Part shown: positions 55,350 to 64,000 of the stretch, one piece after another
Numbering within the stretch: position 1 is the first letter of the stretch
How the letters are laid out: the number at the start of each line of letters is the position of its first letter
Assembly (NCBI RefSeq): GCF_003576645.1
Contig: NC_044916.1
Coordinates: 1,947,989-2,011,988, forward strand
Direction of reading: 5' to 3'
DNA: 64,000 bases
From: Ipomoea triloba
Taxonomy: Eukaryota > Streptophyta > Magnoliopsida > Solanales > Convolvulaceae
Notes under the pieces: generated by a model
Told to the model about the DNA's origin: nothing
The model's database searches: none
The model's input: only the letters and a program-made list of their open reading frames with translations
Position numbers and translations under genes: made by a program

Positions 55350-57416
55350 TTACTGAAGCTCCTTCAGAAAATCTTCATTGTCAACCAGAACCTATTAACG
55401 TAAAGACCAAAACAAGATGTCAGATCAAAAAGAGTGTGATACTTTGCAGGAAAAAGAAAAGGGTTTCTTATGGCGGAAATGATGCCTAGTGCCCTAACTT
55501 ATTTGTTGAGGTGTATAGTGACATGAAGGCTTACTGTATTCCAACCATCTGGGTGTAGGAAAGATGTGATTTTGGTGTTGATTATGGCAGTAAATGATGC
55601 CTAACGCCCTAACTTATTTGTTTAAGAGTATAGTGAGACGAAGACTTACTGTTTTCCAACCATCGGGGTCTAGGAAAGAAGTGATTTTGGTGTTGATCCC
55701 AGGAATTGGACCTGGTTGTCGAGTTATCTTTCCGCCAAGCTCTTGGGTCACAAGGTTAACAACCTCTGCACTTTTGTACACATCATCTGTGCTGATCGCA
55801 ACCTGGACCCAAACACGAAACTTTTATTATGAGGAAGAAGAAGAACAACAACAACAACAAAGGGAAACAAACCTGTGCATAGGCATTTCCTTTGGTGTAC
55901 TCGGTAACACCATAATTGTATGTTAACTCCAAAACGATAGTCTCAAGTTCCGGAGCATATCCCATCATTGCTATGGTATACTGTATAGTTAAAACAAATG
56001 GTATTTTTAGGAATGGTTCGAATGTTACAAAAATTCCAATTCAAATCAAAATGAAGAAAAGCAAAGAGTATAACCTTCTGTTCTGGCCTGTCAGTTTTCT
56101 TTAAAAGTTGCATTCCTAATGCCTGCATGAGAAAACCAATTAGATTTGCAATCGCTATGTACATTTTAAAGGGGTACTCTATAAGAGATGAACCATTAAA
56201 ATCTAAATGGATCTGGAATAAACAAGGACACAATGATGTAATGACGAAACTAATTGCAGTCAGTCAGTCACACTGTAGAACCCTAGACCAAATCTTTCAT
56301 GGAAGTTGCATTTGCAAATTCATTGATTAATCCACAAAATTTTGTGATCAGCTGAAAGAGAAGGATTAAAAAAATAATAATTTAAAGTCACCTTTTCGTA
56401 GAACTTGATAGAACGTTCCAGGTCACCCACACGGAGCATTACTTGACAGAGTGGTTCAGGAGTAGGACCACGCTGAATAATCTCAAAGAGGTAGCCATCG
56501 GGATCTTTCACAAAAGCAATGACAGTACTTCCACCTTTGACAGGACCAGGTTCACGAGTAACAGTTCCACCCTTAGCCTTGATGTCTTCGACCAATTTGT
56601 AAACCTTAAAGAATAAATTTTCAAGAAGGAAACAGATTCAGAAAAACAATTAAAAAAAAAAAAAGCAAAACAAACAAACAAAAAAAAAAAAACGCACACA
56701 TACGTTTTCCTACTGAACTTCAGAAAAGAAGCACTTACATCTTGAGTTGCAATAGCAAAGTGTCCAAACCCCGTTCCAATGTCATATTTGTCAACTCCAT
56801 AATCTGAGGAGCAGTTGATAAAAATGTTAAATGTAAAATTAAGCACCTTACTCAATTTGACCTAATGAATAGAGTATAATTAATAATTTCAGTGAATATC
56901 TATCCTCTCCCATGAAGGCAAACTCTTTTTTTTTTTTTTTTTTTTTTGGAGTTGCAAAACAATTATGTACTTATCAAAAAATTGCACACCCACCATGTAA
57001 ATCCTTATATCGTGATGACTAGAACCATAAAATACCACACATAGGAAAAAAAATAGCCAAAACATACTGTAAGTCAATTCCACGACAAAGTGAGATTCTT
57101 CAGGGCCATAACCAAGGAAAGCATTTGCATATTTCTCTTCAGGAACATCTCTCTTCCTTAATAACTTCATCCCAAAGCACTCTGTGTAAAACCTAACAAG
57201 AGCAAAGCGATTACAATTACAATAATAATTATCAACACAATGTTAACACAGCTGACTGCTGATATAGGAAGCAAATAGTGTCCTTCAAAATCCATACTTG
57301 ATGGTGCGATCAAGGTCCCCGACACGATACACAGCATGCAGAAACCTGTGCTTATCCTTCTTTGGCCATTCCAACAACTCATCACTTGGAACAACAGGTG
57401 CAGCAGCTTCAGCCAT
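55350..57416 (-). CDS. GLX1: Glyoxalase I (lactoylglutathione lyase), two-domain plant form
   Basis: Converts the hemithioacetal of methylglyoxal and glutathione to S-lactoylglutathione. Eight exons (minus): 57416-57298, 57192-57068, 56803-56739, 56604-56392, 56122-56075, 55980-55873, 55802-55650 and 55391-55350, totalling 873 nt or 290 residues, the usual size of the plant enzyme with two VOC domains in one chain. Domain 1 opens [20 protein letters not shown] with [20 protein letters not shown]; domain 2 has [20 protein letters not shown] and [19 protein letters not shown]. The start [19 protein letters not shown] has no transit peptide, suggesting a cytosolic form. The protein ends [13 protein letters not shown] non-functional partial copy of the seventh exon lies in the last intron (55469-55582). 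Confidence 0.95.
55469..55698 (-). repeat. 114-bp tandem duplication across an exon-intron border of glyoxalase I
   Basis: Copy A (55469-55582) and copy B (55583-55698) start TATGGC(G/A)(G/T) and share CCCTAACTTATTTGTT. Copy B includes the true 3' end of the exon 55802-55650 and its GTAAGT donor. Copy A is a diverged duplicate containing the same exon end and donor but no acceptor; its translation would change conserved residues (HPDGWNT in place of DPDGWKT). Confidence 0.9.
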
Positions 57417-58114
57417 GTTTCTGATCTCGATTAAAAATCAACCAATAATGATTAATACCATAATCTGTAAAAGTCCTAAGAATATTCACAAAAGTTTTAA
57501 GGAATAGGATGCATACAGGAATTGCAACTTCCAAACCCCAAACTTTACACTACCAATCTTGGCAACAGCACATACAACACCACAAGCAGCAAAAAAAAAA
57601 AAAATTAAACAAAAAATCAATTTGTAATGGTGAAACATTACGCAAGAGATTAATATAAAGTTCCAAACATTCCACATAAGTTAACAAACATAGAGCTACC
57701 ATAAACAACTATTCTCTTGGCTACAGCAGACAACACCACAACAAGAATTAAAAAATTAAAAAATCTCAATGTCGAATGTTAGAGCATAACGCCAGAGATT
57801 AATCTAAAGTTCCAACTATACACTTAATTAACCAAAATAAAGCTATCACACACAATTATTCCGTAAAAATATATCGTTTTCCTTCAAAAACACAGCAAGA
57901 ATCCGTGGAATCTTCCAACTTTTGAAACACCACAATCAAACAGGAACTAAAGATTAATAACACATTCAACTGATAATCGATGGAGTAATCATGCAAATAT
58001 GCAATTCCAAACGCATAGCTTGCTATCGAATGTAGAGAGAGGAAGAGAGAGTTACCAAGGGAGAGAGTGAGGAACCGAAATGGAGAACAGTCTGGAGGTA
58101 TGAGCACGCTGACA
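57417..58114 (-). other. 5' UTR with intron, glyoxalase I gene
   Basis: The leader is upstream of the ATG at 57416. The pyrimidine-rich first exon probably lies at about 58030-58090, with the 5' UTR intron between; the splice sites are not fixed. No other gene seen. Confidence 0.45.
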
Positions 58115-58126
58115 CTTATTTATATA
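58115..58126 (-). promoter_or_regulatory. TATA box of glyoxalase I
   Basis: The minus strand reads GTATATAAATAAG, a good plant TATA box, placing the transcription start near 58090. Confidence 0.5.
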
Positions 58127-59008
58127 CTGCAGTGAGGTTAGTTCATCACCGAGAACGCAAGAAATTGAGCAGTAGCCGTTGGATGAGAGCGAGACTTAGA
58201 ATCGAACGGTTGATCTCGTGTCTGTTATGCACAGAAATTACAAGCAGATAGTTTTAGTTTATTTGCTTCCCTGGAGTGTCTCAAAAATTAATTAAGGACC
58301 ATGAGTTGGTAAAAAAAAAAACAAGGTGAAATTTATTTACAACTTGTTTGGTTTGTTGGAAAATATTGGACGAAAATAAATTTTAAATTCCATGGAAAAC
58401 AAATTACTAGTAAAATATTTTTCATCCAACTAAACACCTCCTTATGAAAAAGTTGTCCAATAAACCTCTAAATTTTACACCAAAAGTCAATTAGGTATCT
58501 AAACTTTTAAAGAGTGCAATTAAACCCTTAAACATGTCAAATTGAGACAATGGAGCCTAAGAACGGGTAAATGACCTGTTATTATAGGTCATTCTAGTTC
58601 AAAAATAAAAATCCGACAACTGGCGACGTTTTGGTCGTCGCCGGTCGCCATCTTCGACGGAAGGCGACCTTTCTCTTGGAAAATGTGACTTTTCCAGTCG
58701 CCTTCTTCCTGATGAGGTAACCAGATCTGGTCGCTTCCTATGGGAGTATGCGACTTTCTAGTGAGAACTATGCCACAGGTGAAAACATGAGGACAAAATC
58801 CTAACCACTGATCTAATAGATCTAATGGTTCAAAATAAACAAAATTTTGTAATATTTATGAAAAAAATCTTGTCAATTTTAAAATTTGTTAATATTTATG
58901 AAAATGACCCGCCCGTTGTTACTTAATTTTTCATCCACCATATCTTGCAAATCAATGAATTGAATTTGTTCACGCATTCTTGCCTAGGGATTGGTTTTCA
59001 TACGGTTG
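58127..59008. other. Intergenic DNA with half of a foldback-type repeat
   Basis: 58440-58610 resembles one arm of the foldback elements (CAATTAAACCCTTAAACATG). 58620-58750 is a GC-richer patch with repeated GTCGCC/GGCGACC motifs. No gene seen. Confidence 0.4.
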
Positions 59009-59424
59009 TTATGCCATGGACCCGAGTTCACCATGCAAGATGGACCTAGGTCCATGTTCATAATTTTAGTACTCTATGTTCACAAATTTAGAATTCTATG
59101 TTCACAATTTTTGAACTTTATATTCATAATTTTTGAACTATATATTCACAATTACAGAACTCTACGTTCACAATTATAGAACTCTATGTTTACAATTATA
59201 GAACTCTATCTTTACAATTACATAACTCTATATTCAATATTATAACACAATTTTTGAATCTATATAACAAAATTGTGAATATAGAATTCAAAAATTGTGA
59301 ATACTGAGTAATGTAATTTTGTACATTGAAATTTAAAATTGTGAATATAGAATTCTAAAATTGTGTACATATAATTTTTAAATTGTGAACATGAACATAA
59401 GGTGGACTCGGTTCCATGGCATAA
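59009..59424. mobile_element. MITE with an internal minisatellite (copy A)
   Basis: The left end TTATGCCATGGACCCGAG and the right end, reverse-complemented, TTATGCCATGGAACCGAG form inverted repeats. The interior (59070-59400) consists of roughly 20-bp units of the type TATGTTCACAATTATAGAAC, and the two halves are in opposite orientation. The same terminus and a related unit occur at 62595-63139. No target-site duplication found, superfamily unassigned. Confidence 0.7.
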
Positions 59425-60320
59425 TTTGCGGTTCTCATATGCATGCTTAACCATTAGCCCATTTATGGTAGGAATCTAAATACACATTCATAGGCCCATT
59501 ATTTATATAAATATATATTTAAAACCAAAACTTTCATACATGGTCCAGATAAGCTATTGTATTTATCTAGCCCAAAACTTGACCCACGGCCCACATATGA
59601 AACCAAAAAAACCTGACTAAGATATTGTTGTCTTCTTTCCTCCCTTCTCGCTTTTGCCGTTTTCTCTAAACTCTCTCTACCCATTCTGAAAACTTCACCA
59701 CAGAGGTACAAAGGAAACCGATCTGGAAGAAAGCAAACAACACTATACATCCAACAAAAACTACCACATTTGTAAGGTAATAGTTCGATTTTTCGGATTT
59801 TCACTTATTAGAGTATTTTCCGGTTTATACTCATGTGTATTGTTCGTTTTTAGGAACATTATAGCTCTGAATGATTTTTATTTTTATTTTTTAATCTCTG
59901 CTGTGTCCAATATTTTTGTTAATGCGCCTTTTATATATTTATTTTTTATATGCATTTGTATATTCTGGAAAAAAGTTAAGGGTTTATTATTATCCTGTAT
60001 AGATTTAACCTGTTAATTTGTTTGTTTTTATGTACATATATATTCTCCAAAATGGAAATTAATACCTAATTCTTAACAATCAATTCAAGACTTTGGAATT
60101 TAAATATTATGTAGTTTGTGTTTTGACTATATAATCTTGTATGAACTCTAAAGATTTTTCGAATAATAAAACATAAATTGATCATTCAACTTGACAATAG
60201 AAATTAAGGAATATATCAAATATGCAACCACATTACTATGATTTGAATACTTTGCTCGTTTTGTAGGACAAAACATCTGGCTTTTTATATATAGGATAGG
60301 AAGTCGCTGCAGAAGGTATC
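59425..60320 (+). promoter_or_regulatory. Upstream region and possible spliced leader of the virus-like ORF
   Basis: A TATA-like TTATATAAATATATA lies near 59493-59508. A pyrimidine-rich stretch (59640-59700) resembles a plant 5' UTR. A donor-like TGTAAG|GTAATAG at 59776/59777 and an acceptor-like CGTTTTGTAG|GAC at 60266/60267 would remove about 490 bp and leave a 54-nt leader with no upstream ATG before the start at 60321. Inference from sequence only; transcription is unproven. Confidence 0.4.
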
Positions 60321-61493
60321 ATGGCACTAAATGTAAATGATCCACTTGCACTATTAAGAGCGAAACTGGAAAGGGTGCGGCTTGAGACTCCCGAAATTCC
60401 TGTGGCCAATCTGGGACTTTTTAAAGACGTTCCAGATTTAAGGGAACTTTTGGATGAAGAAAAGAAGGATTTTAGGGATGATGAATACCTGGAACAAGAG
60501 GGATTTTACATCGACAAGTCAGATTTGGACTTTCTGGCCAAGTTTGGTAGAGTAGTTATGCCTATGTTGTCTCATGGCTTTGACACTTGTGGAATAGTAG
60601 GCTTATTTATACTAGCTTACAATCTTAGGGTGCCCAACACAGTAGGAGAAGGGATGGTTTTCGAACATATAAACCCACATCACGCAATTTATGATTTTGC
60701 CGGAGAAATTGTCCCAAATGTTCAATATTCAGGAAGAGCACCACCAGCTGCCTATGAGCCTACTATAGATCCAGTGAAGGAGGCAATATTCTACTGCTAT
60801 ATTGCTGCTAGTACACTAAGATTGTTCTCTAAATCAGTAGAGAATTATGTGCATGCTTGGGACAACATAGTGAACAAGTTCAGCAGCTTCTATGGATTCG
60901 TACCCCCTCGGGCTATAATGCCTCCAACTATTCAATCCTTGACTGGTCTACAAACAGCATTTTCCGCAGACACTCGTATGAGAATGACATTATACAAAAT
61001 CCTCTATCATGCAAAGAGAGATCAAAGCTTGGATGGGCTGAGGAGGTTCTTATATGAGATGCATCTGACGAATACAGGAGTCCATGCGGTAGGGATTTTT
61101 GCCAACTTAGTCAGTATCCTGAACATGGAAAGCGGATATATTCTAAAGACAATGCATACTGCCATGTTTGAGAGACAGTTTGAAGCTTTAAAGCGTATGA
61201 CCAGAATGGCGACGTCTACTGAGCCCCATTATACAAAAAAGATGTGGAGATTCGGAAGAATATTCGACCACAACTTCATGTCAAGCTTACAGACAAAAGC
61301 TTGCCCAAAGTTTGTCTACATCTTGGCCAGTATGTTGAAACAAGAGGATCCAGCCAAATTTCAGAACATAACCCGAATTTTTCATTTCAATCATCTGAGT
61401 GAGGATGCAAAGATGAGATGCGAAACAGTAGCAAAAGCACTACTGAAACAAATCCGTGAAGGCCAACCCCAAGTGCCCCCGACAGAGATGTAA
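60321..61493 (+). CDS. Endogenous plant-rhabdovirus-like nucleocapsid ORF, uninterrupted
   Basis: This is an intronless frame of 390 codons from an ATG in a good context (ATCATGG) to TAA, with no frameshift or internal stop visible. The product is mostly helical, moderately basic and has no signal peptide or membrane segment. It does not read as any plant housekeeping family I know. The best fit is the nucleocapsid (N/coat) protein of plant negative-strand viruses of the rhabdovirus group, closest in size to varicosavirus N (about 400 residues; cytorhabdovirus N is usually longer). Features behind this call are the helical core with AASTLRLFSK (about 162-171) followed by ENYVHAWDNI (about 174-183), and a Lys/Arg-rich C-terminal half. 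Endogenous copies of such genes are known from several plant genomes. Alternatives are another RNA-virus capsid (for example partitivirus-like) or an uncharacterised host gene. The match is from recognition, not alignment. Confidence 0.55.
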   Translation: MALNVNDPLALLRAKLERVRLETPEIPVANLGLFKDVPDLRELLDEEKKDFRDDEYLEQEGFYIDKSDLDFLAKFGRVVMPMLSHGFDTCGIVGLFILAYNLRVPNTVGEGMVFEHINPHHAIYDFAGEIVPNVQYSGRAPPAAYEPTIDPVKEAIFYCYIAASTLRLFSKSVENYVHAWDNIVNKFSSFYGFVPPRAIMPPTIQSLTGLQTAFSADTRMRMTLYKILYHAKRDQSLDGLRRFLYEMHLTNTGVHAVGIFANLVSILNMESGYILKTMHTAMFERQFEALKRMTRMATSTEPHYTKKMWRFGRIFDHNFMSSLQTKACPKFVYILASMLKQEDPAKFQNITRIFHFNHLSEDAKMRCETVAKALLKQIREGQPQVPPTEM

Positions 61494-61810
61494 ATCATGG
61501 TAATTTTGAGTACAAACAAGGAGGATTTTAAATACTAATTTTATTAAAACAATTCTAAATTTATATTTTTTTATGGTGTCAATAATAACTATCTATTATA
61601 TAGGGAGTATTTGACAAATAGGTGAAATAGCTTATAGTTGATAACATAAGACATATCTAATTGATGTTAGTGGGTTTGACTAGCTGATAACATTAGTTGG
61701 TTGTAGAAAGATATTTGATAAATTAGATATTAGCTGATAGTGGATTATATGTAAAATGACCTTTAAGGGTATGTGTGTATTATGTTATTTTAACTTATAA
61801 TAACAACAAC

Positions 61811-61851
<41 letters not shown>

Positions 61852-62058
61852 ATAATTTATATAAAAAATATATATGTTCACGGGCTAAGTCGGTGAACAC
61901 TAGTCAGTAATCACAGGTTAATTACCTTAACAATATTAGGCAACGAACTTATGAACTTCGTGGGCGGGCTTAAGCACCCCCAGTACCCGGGCTTAAGCAC
62001 CCCTTAGTACCATGAAGAGACAACGGGATTGCTAAACCTAACCTATCTACACAGATTG

Positions 62059-62107
<49 letters not shown>

Positions 62108-62243
62108 GGGGTGTTTTGGATGAAATAATTTACTTTCTCAAAAAGCTAATCGAAAAAAATATATTTTTGAACATCTTTTTGAATTTTAGCGTTTTGGAGC
62201 AATAAATTGTTACAAAAGAATTTATTAACCAAGCACTCATATT
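61494..62243. other. 3' flank with MITE-like debris and microsatellites
   Basis: No gene seen and no poly(A) tract directly after the virus-like frame. AT-rich TAGCTGATA-type repeat debris lies at 61600-61760. (AAT)n/(ATT)n tracts lie at 61800-61852 and 62054-62106, and a duplicated GGGCTTAAGCACCCC occurs at about 61966 and 61988. Confidence 0.5.
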
Positions 62244-63161
62244 TAGGGGTGGAAATAGGCTAGGCAGAACCGAACTTTAGAAAATTAGGCCTGGGCCTGC
62301 TATGGAAATCTAAAGCCTGAGCTTGTATGTAGATTTTTTTTTTTAGGTTCAAGCCTGAGCCTACAGTTGGCCTGACTTGAAGCCTTTTAAAAAGTTTATT
62401 TAACATATATGCCTTTAAAAAGGCTTCAAAATAGATCCTAAATAGGCTTTGAACCTATTTAAGGCCTACATTTTTAAAGTATACCTGTAAAAAATTTACA
62501 AAAAAATACTTAAAAGGTCAAATTTCATAATGAATGACAAAACCATAAGTTCATATTTCATAATACAATATCCAACACCACAAGTTATGGCAAATTATGC
62601 TGTGGACCCAGGTCCACCTTGCAAGGTGGATCTGGTCCAAAACTACGTCGTTTTTGTCTTCTTTTTTTTTTTCTATTTTTTTTTCTATTTTTAAATTAGT
62701 AAACATATTGCTGAATATAGAGTTGTCCAAAAATGTGTGAATGTAAATGTTTCAAAGTGTGAATGTAGAGTATAGAAATCGTGAATGTAGATTTATGATT
62801 GTGTGAATGTAGAGTTGCCCAGAAATGTGTGAATGTGGAGGTTTCAAATTGTGAATATGAAGTATAGAAATCGTGAATGTAGAGCTATGCATGTATGAAT
62901 CTGTAATAGAGTTAAGAAGTTCTAGCAACTTGTAGTCCTGTAATGTGTGAATGTGGAGTTCTCAAGTTGTGAATATAGAGTTTTGAATGTGTGAATGCAT
63001 AACAGTGGTAATATAGTTACTAAACATATAATCCTGTAATGTGTGAATGTGGAGTTTACAAATTGTGAATGTAGAGTATAGTGTATGTGAATGTAGACCC
63101 AGGTCCACATTGTAAGGTGGACTTGGGTCCACGGCATAACAACCCACTAGTATTACTACAA

Positions 63162-63200
<39 letters not shown>

Positions 63201-63385
63201 GGCTAGGCATGCGAGCTTGTAGACTAGGCTTTTAAATATAGGCCTAGGCCTATTTAACTAAATAGGTTTCTAATTAGGCCTAGGCCTAGGCCTGACCTTT
63301 TTACTAAATAGGCTAGGCCAAGCTAGGCCCTAAGTAGGCCAGGCCGTAGGCCCCTATGAAGAGGCCTGGCCTATTCCCACCCCTA
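62244..63385. mobile_element. Non-autonomous hAT element with a nested MITE
   Basis: The left end TAGGGGTGGAAATAGGC and the right end CCTATTCCCACCCCTA are inverted repeats. The flanks CTCATATT (62236-62243) and CTTATATT (63386-63393) match at 7 of 8, a hAT-type 8-bp duplication. Interior GGCCTAGGCCT and AGGCC clusters are typical of this family. A MITE of another family is inserted at 62595-63139, and a (TA)n tract lies at about 63175-63200. Confidence 0.8.
62595..63139. mobile_element. MITE with an internal minisatellite (copy B), nested in hAT
   Basis: The left end TTATGCTGTGGACCCAGGTC and the right end (reverse complement TTATGCCGTGGACCCAAGTC) extend through CCACCTTGCAAGGTGGA-type sequence, giving inverted repeats of about 40 bp. 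The interior is filled with about 20-25-bp units such as GTGTGAATGTAGAGTT and AATTGTGAATATAGAG. Same family as 59009-59424. Confidence 0.8.
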
Positions 63386-63393
63386 CTTATATT

Positions 63394-64000
63394 GGCTGTA
63401 AATTGATTGATAAACTAATTTTACCAAACAGGGGCATAAGATAATTTAATAATAACTATTTATATTCATGTTATATTTTTCCATACTATATAAAAATGGT
63501 CATGAGTTCGATTTTGCTAACACTTTCTCGGACGAGTTCATTACATGGATATTCTTTATGCAATTATTCTCCTATGCAATTTATGGGATTTACATAGCAT
63601 ACACAATAGGTAGTGGTTGTAGCTTTCTTCATCACATAAAATTCATTAATTATTCAACTATAATGATTCCACAGGATTATGATTTTAAATTAAATTACTT
63701 GCCACACTTATTCTTTCATCCAATTTGTTGTTTCATTTTGATTTTAATGAAGAAAACATAATTGATGAAAGATTGCATGAGTGTTTGGAAAATGACTTAT
63801 CAGTAGTCTTTCTTGTTTAACTAAGTTTATTTATTTTTTATTTTTTTTGAATACTGTTGACTCTATTACAATGCTGTATATGTTTCTACTGAGGCTCAAA
63901 CTCACAACCTCTGGGAGCAATCTCAAGTTTTGTTTGAAACATATTGAAAAAAAATTGGCATTAAACAAAATAAATTGACACAGTATGACAAAAAATATTT
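63394..64000. other. AT-rich intergenic DNA to the window edge
   Basis: Contains a Tourist-like terminus remnant (TTTTACCAAACAGGGGC, about 63420) and a SINE family A tail on the minus strand (63850-63915). A 97-codon open frame at 63468-63761 has no recognisable homology and is AT-rich by composition. No gene called. Confidence 0.4.

Noticed and set aside
55529..55582. Possible extra coding exon of glyoxalase I
   Set aside because: It lacks an acceptor and changes conserved residues; it is the diverged half of a tandem duplication.
59499..59804. 101-codon minus-strand frame upstream of the virus-like gene
   Set aside because: It overlaps the proposed leader and its pyrimidine tract; the Arg/Glu-rich segment is the complement of CT-rich leader sequence.
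63468..63761. 97-codon open frame near the right edge, with hydrophobic stretches
   Set aside because: AT-rich composition alone yields Phe/Ile/Tyr-rich products; no homology recognised and no gene signals around it.

Overview
The window is nuclear DNA from a flowering plant. Protein-coding genes have many short exons with GT-AG borders, products are plant-type (plastid transit peptides, arogenate dehydratase, plastid Hsp70 and purine enzymes), and the intergenic and intron DNA is AT-rich and full of MITEs, SINEs, hAT remnants, solo LTRs and microsatellites. The proteins read as eudicot, and I lean towards an asterid (Solanales-like), but that is only an impression. There is one unresolved base (N) at 6220.

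Layout, left to right: the 3' half of a ribosomal protein L3 gene (+, 65-884); a Tourist-like MITE; the complete coatomer delta-subunit gene (+, 3324-8195); a minisatellite-like stretch; a PB1-domain protein gene (+, 10334-11788); three consecutive minus-strand genes, namely plastid stromal Hsp70 (12761-16065, with a heat-shock element near its start), plastid GAR synthetase (17598-20122) and the NMD factor UPF3 (23345-27685); a repeat-rich block from about 28 to 33.7 kb with a nested hAT / hAT / solo-LTR stack and a 1.5 kb LTR-like unit; a STAR/KH RNA-binding protein gene (+, 34088-37174) with a SINE in an intron; a CDK-like kinase gene (-, 39181-43005); about 6 kb of AT-rich repeat DNA with Helitron-type ends; a plastid arogenate dehydratase gene (+, 49102-53893) carrying a SINE and hAT debris in its introns; a two-domain glyoxalase I gene (-, 55350-57416); and, at 60321-61493, an uninterrupted 390-codon intronless reading frame resembling a plant rhabdovirus (varicosavirus-type) nucleocapsid. 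The window ends in more nested MITE/hAT DNA.

The host genes are mostly housekeeping (translation, vesicle coats, protein folding, purine and phenylalanine synthesis, RNA surveillance, methylglyoxal detoxification) and do not form an obvious functional cluster. The item most worth following up is the intact virus-derived frame, which seems to sit behind a plant-type 5' leader with a possible intron. Exon borders were placed by eye from GT-AG sites, reading frame and family conservation. In every multi-exon gene the summed exon lengths give one open frame.
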